Source: Aldersonia sp. NBC_00410
Lineage (GTDB): Bacteria > Actinomycetota > Actinomycetes > Mycobacteriales > Mycobacteriaceae
NCBI RefSeq assembly: GCF_026342035.1
Contig: NZ_JAPENM010000001.1
Coordinates: 620,001-684,000 of the forward strand
DNA length: 64,000 bases
Direction: 5' to 3'
Positions 16,838 to 23,936 of this stretch are shown here, piece by piece. The stretch's first letter is position 1; each line of letters begins with the position of its first letter. Under the pieces are notes generated by a model. It saw only the letters and a program-made list of their open reading frames with translations. It ran no database searches and was not told where the DNA came from. A program made the position numbers and the translations under genes.

Positions 16838-18110
16838 TGGGCACCTCGGTCTTTGTTAGTTCCAGATTGCGGAGGTCTGGACTTGCGAGTGCCAACAGGC
16901 AGACGACCGCGGTGAACACGCCGACGACCTGCATAGCCGCCGCGACGCCGACAACGGCGGCTATCCCGCCGGTCAGGAGGTATCCGACTGGCAATAGGCT
17001 CGTAGTAGCCAACAGCTCGAAAGATGCGATCCGGGAGAGGACCGCGCGAGGCACGGCCCGTTGCACCAGCGTGCTGGACAATACTGCGTACACAGTCAAT
17101 GAGGCGCCCGCGCAGAACTGCAACATGGAGATGGCGACGACGGGTAACCCCGATGCCAGGAACAGCGGCTGTGCCGAGAGCGCGCCCAACAGCACTGCGC
17201 ACCAAACCGCGGGTCTGTGTGGCGCCATGCGTGTTGCGAGCACACCGCCCAGGATGCCGCCGAGCCCGAACGCCGTTACGAGCACACCCCACGCCTTCGG
17301 ACCTCCGAGCGATTCCTCGGCCAGACCAGGGCCAAGGCTGAAGACGGCAGATAGTGACAGCAATTCGAAAAGTGCTGAAATAACAAACAAGATCAAGAGC
17401 CAACGTCGGCGTGTCAGATTCGCCCAACCCTCTCGCAGGTCGGTGAATACCGAACGTCGCGTGGTTGGTTGCCTCCGCAACCGCGGCAGGCGGGCGAGAA
17501 AGAATGCACTGACGGCGAATGTTGCGGCATCGATCGCAAGCCCGAGCGCTCCGAGCCCAGTGCCGACTAACAGGCCTCCCATAATGGGACCGGCGACCAT
17601 TCCCGTATTGACGGTGCTACCGAGCCAACCGTTGGCCCGTTCCAGCGCGGCTTCGGGGACAAGTTCGGGCATGAGCCCGGCGGCGGCCGGCTTGAACAAC
17701 GCCTCGGCCGCGCCAAATACGAGTTGCAGGATCGCAAACGAGATCACCCCTGCGTGTCCCGTAAAGACCAATGCCGCGGTTGCTGTCTGCGTCATGAACC
17801 GAACAACGTCGGATATCACCATTAGTCGCCGACGGTTGCTTCTATCTGCGAGCACTCCGCTATACAGCACCACCAACGCGTATCCCACAGCACGCGCGGC
17901 GAGCACGACCGCCAATCCCGATACCGAGACTCCGATCATGAGCAGGGAGAACGGAACCACCACATAGCTGATGCGGTCGCCGATTGCGGAAACGCCTTGT
18001 GAGACCAGCAGCTTTACGTAGCCACCACGCCACCAATCACGCGACACTGCACCTTCTCCGCCGCGCGGCGCACCTTCCAGAGTTGACTCACTGTCTCGAC
18101 CAGTACTCAC
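16827..18110 (-). CDS. MFS transporter, probable peptide exporter of the RiPP cluster
   Basis: 427 aa with about twelve hydrophobic helices. Family signs include the loop 2-3 motif GVLADRSNRRRLM and GxxxGPxxGG-like MVAGPIMGGLLVG in helix 5, typical of drug-efflux-type MFS proteins (DHA family). GTG start at 18110 preceded by GAGGGGG. It lies 10 nt after the kinase-like gene. In context it most likely exports the finished peptide and gives self-resistance. Confidence 0.85.
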   Translation of the reverse strand: MSTGRDSESTLEGAPRGGEGAVSRDWWRGGYVKLLVSQGVSAIGDRISYVVVPFSLLMIGVSVSGLAVVLAARAVGYALVVLYSGVLADRSNRRRLMVISDVVRFMTQTATAALVFTGHAGVISFAILQLVFGAAEALFKPAAAGLMPELVPEAALERANGWLGSTVNTGMVAGPIMGGLLVGTGLGALGLAIDAATFAVSAFFLARLPRLRRQPTTRRSVFTDLREGWANLTRRRWLLILFVISALFELLSLSAVFSLGPGLAEESLGGPKAWGVLVTAFGLGGILGGVLATRMAPHRPAVWCAVLLGALSAQPLFLASGLPVVAISMLQFCAGASLTVYAVLSSTLVQRAVPRAVLSRIASFELLATTSLLPVGYLLTGGIAAVVGVAAAMQVVGVFTAVVCLLALASPDLRNLELTKTEVPNVP

Positions 18111-18120
18111 TATCCCCCTC

Positions 18121-18987
18121 TTACCGCTCTTCGATCATCGACACGGAATGCAGCACCGTCCGACCAATCTTCGCAATGTGCTCTCGCACCTGTGGTAGCG
18201 AGATCGTGCATCGATCTGAGGGGCCGGGCACTGGCGTCCGCACCAGGTCGGCTAGCCCTTTAAGACCCGCAAGCAATGAATAGCGAGCCCTCTCCCTGCT
18301 TGGCGGCACCAACGTCGTGCTGCAGGACGCGTACGTCGCATAGTCCCAGTGTGCAGTCCCGAGTCGCGCGTCCGCCCAGTCGATGAATATAGGTCCCGCC
18401 TCAGCAGAGAATAGAATGTTACCAAGGTGGAAGTCGCCGTGCACTAACTCGAGTGGGCCTTCCAGACTGGCGTCCACGCTGTCGAATAGGTCCGTGCTGT
18501 CCTGAAGTTTGGCTTCGAGTAGTGCCGCCAATCCGGCGTCGAGCCATCCCCCGGAATAAGAGCGACATGTGCGGACTATCGTTTCGGCACATTCACGCGC
18601 CGAGATCAATGGAATCTCCATTGCCTCGCACGGTTTGGCTAGTTCGGTGCAGATTATGTTTCTAAGTTCAAAAATTGATTCGTCATCGATGCCGCTTACA
18701 GCCGATTGGGGAACATCCTCCAGAATAACAACACCAAGCTCGGGCTCGCAGCCCACCAACCGGGGGACGCCCGTCAGCCGTCTGTCGTGCGCGGCGGTGA
18801 GAATCTTCGATTCCGTATCCCGATCCGGAAGTACGCTGATCTTTATCCAATACACCCCTGTGCTGGTCTCTACTTGTGCTGTTGCTGACCATGGCGTTAT
18901 CGATTGCCGCTTTAGAATAAGCCTCCCAGAATCCAGTTCGGTTCTGGCCCATTTCATCGCCCTACTCAGATCTTGACAAGCAACCAT
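18121..18987 (-). CDS. APH-family kinase-like protein
   Basis: 288 aa, aminoglycoside-phosphotransferase/choline-kinase fold. The catalytic loop is VHGDFHLGN (HxDxxxxN) and the metal-binding segment FIDWADARLG stands for the usual DxD/DW. The N-terminal lobe is present (ATAQVETSTGVYWIKISVL, with a Lys in the right place). I used the ATG at 18987, four nt after the YcaO stop, rather than the longer frame. APH-like kinases occur in thioamitide and class V lanthipeptide clusters, where they act with other proteins on Ser/Thr; others inactivate antibiotics. Which applies here is open. Confidence 0.85.
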   Translation of the reverse strand: MVACQDLSRAMKWARTELDSGRLILKRQSITPWSATAQVETSTGVYWIKISVLPDRDTESKILTAAHDRRLTGVPRLVGCEPELGVVILEDVPQSAVSGIDDESIFELRNIICTELAKPCEAMEIPLISARECAETIVRTCRSYSGGWLDAGLAALLEAKLQDSTDLFDSVDASLEGPLELVHGDFHLGNILFSAEAGPIFIDWADARLGTAHWDYATYASCSTTLVPPSRERARYSLLAGLKGLADLVRTPVPGPSDRCTISLPQVREHIAKIGRTVLHSVSMIEER

Positions 18988-18991
18988 GGAA

Positions 18992-20143
18992 TCAGCCCAG
19001 CGGGTGTGGTAGTGGTGGCACCGAATCGAGCGTTCGTCCGCGTTCGTCAAGTCGACTACGCAGGACAGGATGAGCTAGTCGTCGTCCACGACCCGTTGAC
19101 GGGAATGGCAGAAGATCCTCGCTGAAAACTTGTATGTGGTGCAATCCGTACACATCCAACAGTGGACTGTGTCGTTCTGCGATCCACAGGCGCGCCTCCG
19201 CCTCGGCTAAAGCCTGCAGCGGGCAACATGAAGACGCTGACGGACTGGCGATTGGATCGGCGGACAGGTTGAGTCGGCGCAGGATCGCGCCGGCGCCGGA
19301 CGGTTTGAGAAAAGTGGCAAGATCACCGCCAATATCGGCACCGGCAGCACGCCAGACCTCGAATCCCTCGATCGCCTGAACTATCTCGTGCGCGGCGGCA
19401 CGTGCTGCACCTCCAATCGCATCTGCCATACCGTTAGCATTGCCGAGTCCGATAATTGCGGCCGCGGCCTTATCTGATCGATTCCGCCGGACCGCGACGG
19501 CGAGAACAACCGGTAGCGCATGGGTTGAGGGCAGTAGGTGTGCGGTCAATTCCCAGCCCTGCGATTCAAACCACTCCCGCAGACTCGACCAGGCAGCGTC
19601 GGTCGGCCGGACGGGCAAACTTTCGTCGAGTTCGTACCACCACGTCACAAAGGCATGCCGTTCCAACAGTTCGGCAACGGCCTTGCGCAACGATTCCTCC
19701 CGACTATGAGCAACTGCGGCACCGTTGCTGGTTGGCCGGTAGAAGCCGGACTCCGACCATCCCGGCTGGTGCATCCATCGCCTCGTTCCTTCGAGATCTG
19801 TGGAGCGAATCCAGCCGACCGGACAGTCGAGGTCATAGCGGAGGACCTTGGCGGGTTCGTCGCCAGGGATGTCGAGGCCGAAAGACTCTGGAAGTAAGCA
19901 TGTGTCGCCGAGTTCTCGCACTGTGGCGTAGATATCGGGAACTGCGGTGAAGAGGACCACCCTTTCTATCCACTCCCCCACGGCTGACCCGATTCGCTGT
20001 TCGCGGGCAGAGCCCTTGCCGAGGGCCGTCACTCGTCCGCCTTGTGCTACGACGATCGGCAACCCTGCGAACGTCTCGAAGCCATCTAGTTGTTCGGGCG
20101 TGATCAGATTGACCCGAGGTGCGCTGTACGTACGCCACTGCAT
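18992..20143 (-). CDS. YcaO-domain peptide cyclodehydratase
   Basis: 383 aa, YcaO superfamily, the ATP-dependent enzymes that activate the peptide backbone to make azolines (or thioamides/amidines). ATP-site acidic/basic residues lie in SAVGEWIERVVLF, REESLRKAVAELLERHAFVTWW and GGAARAAAHEIVQAIEGFEVW. The protein ends in PPLPHPLG, which contains PxPxP, the C-terminal signature of azoline-forming YcaO enzymes. No ThiF/E1-like partner is encoded next to it. AGGAAC precedes the ATG. It is central to calling the 16.6-23.9 kb region a RiPP cluster. Confidence 0.93.
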   Translation of the reverse strand: MQWRTYSAPRVNLITPEQLDGFETFAGLPIVVAQGGRVTALGKGSAREQRIGSAVGEWIERVVLFTAVPDIYATVRELGDTCLLPESFGLDIPGDEPAKVLRYDLDCPVGWIRSTDLEGTRRWMHQPGWSESGFYRPTSNGAAVAHSREESLRKAVAELLERHAFVTWWYELDESLPVRPTDAAWSSLREWFESQGWELTAHLLPSTHALPVVLAVAVRRNRSDKAAAAIIGLGNANGMADAIGGAARAAAHEIVQAIEGFEVWRAAGADIGGDLATFLKPSGAGAILRRLNLSADPIASPSASSCCPLQALAEAEARLWIAERHSPLLDVYGLHHIQVFSEDLLPFPSTGRGRRLAHPVLRSRLDERGRTLDSVPPLPHPLG

Positions 20144-20152
20144 ATATGGTTC

Positions 20153-21133
20153 CTATCGTGGTTCGAGGATGTCCTGGTGCCACGCGCTCGTGGCCTCCAC
20201 AACATCGCGAACCGCTGATATTGCGGTATCGAGTTCCGTACGCGGTATTTGACCGCGATTCAATATCACTGCAGCCCCGAGTCCACTGTGACCCGCAGAC
20301 AAATTCTCGACAGCGTGCCACCAAAGTGGCTGGATCGATCTTCTACTGAATCCGTGCGATCGGAGCAGGCTGCCGAATAGAGGGTCGTCGTTCATGTCGG
20401 TGCACAGTGGAGGCCGCTCGATGAAGAGCATCACCGCCGCATAGGCAATTGCGCTTGCCTCTGCGGCGGATCTTAGGGCGCTAATGAATCGCGCTGTAGC
20501 TTTTGCGGGCGGCCGAAGGTCCACCGTCTTGAAGTCGAGTCCGAACTGATGAAGTGCGGGTCGGTAGATTCGCCAGTGCCAGGATTCGTCCTCGTAGAAG
20601 CGTTGCCAGAGCAATCGCTCAGCAGCACTCATGGCGTGGCCGAACACGGGCGCAATGTGTGTCGGTGCGCTTTTCGTATAGTGGTAGTTCTCGACTAGCC
20701 ACTCGACTACAGCCGACTGTGCGTACTCGCCGGCGATTAGCCTATTCAAAGCGTGGCTACTCGGGAATGCCTTCACCTCGTGTTGATGGATTGTGTCGAT
20801 AACGGTCGTCAGCGTGTTTAACGCCGACACAAATTCCGCCGTATCGGAAGGCACAGCATCGGACAGGAATCCGCAAGCGGCCAGCTTTTCCATTAGCTGC
20901 CGCCAGCACAGCGCGAGCCCAGCGGTCGACATTCCTGCCCCCTGACCCCCCAATGCTCGCTGGAAGGGCGCACAAGCGTCCACGGGTAAGCTTATCTCAA
21001 GGGCACAGCCGTTGCGGAATAGTTTGATCCCTACCGGCGTGTTGGTGATTACGGTTTCCGGTGCGAGCCGTACAGATTCGGGCAGCAATAGCACGAAACC
21101 CGATTGTTCTGGAATCGGGAGAACCGTCTTCAT
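20153..21133 (-). CDS. RRE-like domain fused to haem-oxygenase-like diiron protein
   Basis: 326 aa. The first ~90 residues (SVRLAPETVITNTPVGIKLF to LMEKLAACGFL) resemble the small winged-helix RRE/peptide-clamp domain of RiPP enzymes: beta strands, then a helix-rich part ending in a 'xxLxxxGxL' helix. The rest is helical and looks like the haem-oxygenase-like diiron (HDO) superfamily: WLVENYHYT (ExxH), FYEDESWHWRIY (ExxxH), and LWWHAVEN later. Such enzymes use O2 on small molecules or amino-acid side chains. ATG at 21133 overlaps the MBL gene stop (ATGA) and AGGAAG precedes it. The RRE reading is inference from pattern only. Confidence 0.7.
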   Translation of the reverse strand: MKTVLPIPEQSGFVLLLPESVRLAPETVITNTPVGIKLFRNGCALEISLPVDACAPFQRALGGQGAGMSTAGLALCWRQLMEKLAACGFLSDAVPSDTAEFVSALNTLTTVIDTIHQHEVKAFPSSHALNRLIAGEYAQSAVVEWLVENYHYTKSAPTHIAPVFGHAMSAAERLLWQRFYEDESWHWRIYRPALHQFGLDFKTVDLRPPAKATARFISALRSAAEASAIAYAAVMLFIERPPLCTDMNDDPLFGSLLRSHGFSRRSIQPLWWHAVENLSAGHSGLGAAVILNRGQIPRTELDTAISAVRDVVEATSAWHQDILEPR

Positions 21134-22539
21134 TGGCGCACTTCCTGAACTGACATACTCTGTGCACATACTTCAACTAGCCTGTGGCGGTACGAATCCC
21201 TAAACTCGTGCGGTTGTAGGCGTGGCCCAAACGGAAGAAACATCGACGTGTGCAGCGATGATCCAATTGCGGCGGGTGCGTTACTCCATCTCCGGACGGC
21301 GGTTTCATACACTAGATATGGTTCCTCTTTGCCATCGGCTAGAAGCAATAGATCTGAAGCCCATATCTCGACCCCCCCTGCAGGATCGCGACGCAAGTCC
21401 GTTCCGGTCGGCGCTGGAACGAACTCGAGGAATCCTGGATCAAAGATGAAGTTTCGACTACCACCGTCGTCACGCAGTCGTAGTGCCACTGTTGGCAGCA
21501 AAGTATTTGCTGGATCCGATGCCAATTCGAACAATTTCCTGACGAGAAGTGGGGCATGGGCGTTTAGTAATTGACCAAACCGAACTCGTACAAATTCAAT
21601 CGCCCGTTGCATTTCTTCCCTGGATAACGCTTTCACTCCCGACCACGGGTTTCCTGCTATTGCTCTCGTGTAGCCGGAGTAGTCGCGAGCCGTAGTCGGT
21701 CGGAGTGAGATATAGTTAGCGATTGTTCCGTCCGCAGACTCTCCGCCGAGTCCGATTCGCGTGCCCGGAAGTGGGGCTGACCAATCGATATGCGGGTACG
21801 TACGAGAAAGCAAAGGCAGCATGCTGTCGTGGGTGACATTAAAGAATCGATTGTTCAGTTCAGAATACATGGGTGGATAGCTCCATCCTTGGCCGCTGAA
21901 CACAACTCGTGCGGGGTTCAGCTTCTCGACGCCTCCGACGAGCGTCGTCAGCATCTGCCCGGTAGCAAAGCGATCTGTTCCGACTACGCCGGTCAGCTCC
22001 GGCAAAGGTTCCAAATAGTTATTTGTAAAGTTGTCCACCGACCGCTGCGGGCAATATTCTCGGAGCCATTCGATTGTCTTGGCATGAGGCATGCCATCGA
22101 CACTCGTAAAGAAACTCGTGCCGTCGTCTCCTTGCACTACAAACCCGTAGGCGTCGGGCTCCCACAACGACCAGTCCAGGGGCAAGACCGTAACACGCAC
22201 CCCAGTAAATTCCAGCACCTGGAAGGGGCGTATCCGCGATACCGAGTAGCCCATTTCGACGAGAAGTTCGTACATCGAGCGACTGCTTCGGTCGGACACG
22301 TAGACCGTCCCCCGCCATGGCATTCGATGAAGGGTGTCGATATCAAAATGGTCAGAGTGCTCATGGGAGAGAATTATTCCCACGATCGGACCAAGCGCCG
22401 ACGGGTCGACTTCCCGGTCCGGCCAGACCGGTAGTTGGACGCCAGCGTTGCCAATCGAGCGGAAGACTGGGTCAATGAGGACGTGGCCATGTAGTGATTC
22501 GACGGACCAGCCTTGATGGCCCAAATACGTGACGATCAT
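21130..22539 (-). CDS. MBL-fold metallohydrolase-like protein with C-terminal extension
   Basis: 469 aa. The N-terminal ~250 residues form a metallo-beta-lactamase fold of the UlaG-like type: MIVTYLGHQGWSVES, then the metal motif LSHEHSDHFD (HxHxDH), and DGMPHAKT further on. About 200 residues follow with a different composition (WSYPPMYSELNNRFFN...), including a Trp-rich segment; this extension is not in simple MBL enzymes. ATG at 22539 overlaps the nitroreductase stop as ATGA. The frame that extends further upstream is a shadow. Possible jobs are hydrolysis of an intermediate or metal-dependent oxidation; the substrate is unknown. Confidence 0.82.
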   Translation of the reverse strand: MIVTYLGHQGWSVESLHGHVLIDPVFRSIGNAGVQLPVWPDREVDPSALGPIVGIILSHEHSDHFDIDTLHRMPWRGTVYVSDRSSRSMYELLVEMGYSVSRIRPFQVLEFTGVRVTVLPLDWSLWEPDAYGFVVQGDDGTSFFTSVDGMPHAKTIEWLREYCPQRSVDNFTNNYLEPLPELTGVVGTDRFATGQMLTTLVGGVEKLNPARVVFSGQGWSYPPMYSELNNRFFNVTHDSMLPLLSRTYPHIDWSAPLPGTRIGLGGESADGTIANYISLRPTTARDYSGYTRAIAGNPWSGVKALSREEMQRAIEFVRVRFGQLLNAHAPLLVRKLFELASDPANTLLPTVALRLRDDGGSRNFIFDPGFLEFVPAPTGTDLRRDPAGGVEIWASDLLLLADGKEEPYLVYETAVRRWSNAPAAIGSSLHTSMFLPFGPRLQPHEFRDSYRHRLVEVCAQSMSVQEVRQ

Positions 22540-23309
22540 TGCATTCTCTCCGAATCTATCGGTCGCGGGCGGCCTACAGCGACTGCAACGACAGGAACGC
22601 CGTGCCGATCGACGACAGCCTCGGTAGTCCCTTCGGCGGAAACAGCCGACCAGTATGGCTCGTCGAATACTGAGCCGAGGACACACGTCCCCAGGTTGCG
22701 ATTTGTCGCAAACAGAACGATGTTCTGCAACGCTTGACCTGTTTCCAGGAGGCCTAGGTCGTATGCATTCGCGTATTTTCTTCGCCTTTTCATATGGACG
22801 CACAGAAGCAGGATGGCGGCCGGTGTTGTTATATCTTTCATGTCGACCAAGGTTCTGAGTTGCTCGAAGGAAATTCGGCTCAAGCGGTTCAATGATCGGT
22901 CGTCGGGTGTGATTTCGTACATTCCCTGTTCGAGCATAGCCCCGTTCAAGTGCACAGTGTTTATCAGTAGCATTGTAGAAATAGCCGAGATATTTCCCGG
23001 TGTAGCAAATGCGGGGCGACCGTCCGAGCCTCGGAGGGACGAAAGGACGACGTCGAGTAATTCGGATGCGTCGAGTGAGGCTGTTGCGAAGGTTCGGCAG
23101 GTCCTTCGTGAGTCGATCAACGCAGACAACGATGAGGTGGGCTGCCCAAGAGAATCTCTCGTTGCAACAGTCACCGGGCATCCGATAAAGGAACCCTGCG
23201 GCAATGTTGCACAACCGCGTGAAATGCGATGCATTGCGACCTCGGTCTCTGTCCAGGTGGCTGCGCGCAGTGCTTCATCTGCGGCCACACTTGATGCGGG
23301 CGATCTCAT
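22536..23309 (-). CDS. Nitroreductase-family FMN enzyme, SagB/ThcOx-like azoline oxidase
   Basis: 257 aa. The nitroreductase fold is shown by SRRTCRTFATASLDASEL (the RRSxRxF flavin-phosphate motif), by LGLLETGQALQNIVLFATNR near the middle, and by a closing GVPVVAVAVGRPR. In clusters with YcaO enzymes, such FMN proteins oxidise azolines to azoles. Start chosen at ATG 23309 (MRSPASSV), which has a strong GGAGGAAGT immediately upstream; the longer frame to 23405 lacks this. A 495-bp gap with a hairpin separates it from the precursor gene. Confidence 0.85.
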   Translation of the reverse strand: MRSPASSVAADEALRAATWTETEVAMHRISRGCATLPQGSFIGCPVTVATRDSLGQPTSSLSALIDSRRTCRTFATASLDASELLDVVLSSLRGSDGRPAFATPGNISAISTMLLINTVHLNGAMLEQGMYEITPDDRSLNRLSRISFEQLRTLVDMKDITTPAAILLLCVHMKRRRKYANAYDLGLLETGQALQNIVLFATNRNLGTCVLGSVFDEPYWSAVSAEGTTEAVVDRHGVPVVAVAVGRPRPIDSERMQ

Positions 23310-23751
23310 ACTTCCTCCGGAGCCAGGAAGGCGTCTCGACGACTGAGTGGGCGTTGTCGGGGGCGCCTCGATTATTTCGGGCCGCGTGCAACGGATATTG
23401 CGCAAGCGTGACTGAGCATGCCCGATGTCTCGGTAACTACGGCCACGGCGCCGTAGCCTACAGCCGCGCCGCGGGTATATACCCCCGCAGCAGGACCCGA
23501 TCTATGTGTACAGGGATTTGCGCGTGCTTAACGACCGCGCACTCCTTGCTGCCGCGCACGATAGACACGCTGCCGATTCCGCGCGTGACGAAGGGTGCGG
23601 GTCCCGCAATCCTGGGCACATTGGAACTTCAATGTCCACCCCGACGACCCCGGGCCTTGCGAGTTACAGACTTACCGCCTGAAGCAAACGGTGTTCACCC
23701 TGTCAATCATGTCCGCATGCCTGAATCGCGCTCGGTGCAGTTGTGGGAGAA
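23310..23751 (-). other. Long non-coding gap between precursor gene and biosynthetic genes
   Basis: About 440 nt with no supported gene on either strand. It would be the leader of the biosynthetic genes if transcription reads through the hairpin at 23752-23787, or may hold a second promoter. It contains the palindrome GGGTATATACCC (23473-23484), inside the larger imperfect repeat GCGGGTATATACCCCCGC, and a short CTACGG/CCGTAG inverted pair just before it. Confidence 0.5.
23473..23484. promoter_or_regulatory. Perfect palindrome, candidate operator
   Basis: GGGTATATACCC reads the same on both strands, flanked by GC/GC. It is about 165 nt upstream of the nitroreductase start. A 12-bp palindrome of this sort is a plausible binding site for a dimeric regulator, but no regulator gene is in the cluster and I cannot judge its rarity without a count. 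Confidence 0.3.
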
Positions 23752-23787
23752 CCGGGTTGGCCGCACAGTCGTGGCCGGCCAACCCGG
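23752..23787 (-). terminator. Strong hairpin just after the precursor gene (attenuator)
   Basis: CCGGGTTGGCCG (23752-23763) and CGGCCAACCCGG (23776-23787) form a perfect 12-bp stem with a 12-nt loop. It lies 17 nt downstream of the precursor stop codon on the minus strand. There is no T-tract, so it may be a partial terminator or an mRNA stabiliser. Hairpins in this position are common in RiPP operons, giving more precursor than enzyme. Confidence 0.7.
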
Positions 23788-23804
23788 ATACTACCGCGCC
23801 GTGA

Positions 23805-23936
23805 CTAGTTGCAGCGCGCAGACGGGACGACGGTTTCGGCCATCTCCACGATCTGGAGAGGTGTCGATTCCGAAACCTCGACTGCAAAATCGAAATCGTC
23901 TTCGGCGACCTCGAACTGCGTGGTGTCCTGCGTCAT
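23805..23936 (-). CDS. Candidate RiPP precursor peptide
   Basis: A 43-codon gene, ATG at 23936, TAG ending at 23805, with an excellent ribosome site (GAGGGGGA, 7 nt before ATG). The peptide begins MTQDTTQFEVAEDDFDF and ends AETVVPSARCN. The first ~30 residues are very acidic and rich in Phe/Val, as in leader peptides bound by RRE domains. The tail holds Thr35, Ser39 and the only cysteine, Cys42, next to the C-terminus, which are the residues a YcaO enzyme could cyclise. Position (first in the operon), size and hairpin downstream all fit. Which residues are modified and where the leader is cut are not visible. Confidence 0.75.
   Translation of the reverse strand: MTQDTTQFEVAEDDFDFAVEVSESTPLQIVEMAETVVPSARCN

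Noticed and set aside
21130-23214. 694-residue fusion of unknown domain and MBL protein
   Set aside because: The first part overlaps the nitroreductase gene in another frame and is Arg/Cys-rich as shadows are; ATG 22539 is coupled (ATGA) and starts the MBL fold.
23672-23887. 71-residue minus-strand frame spanning the precursor end
   Set aside because: Out of frame with the better-supported 43-residue precursor, Arg-rich, and it reads through the hairpin.
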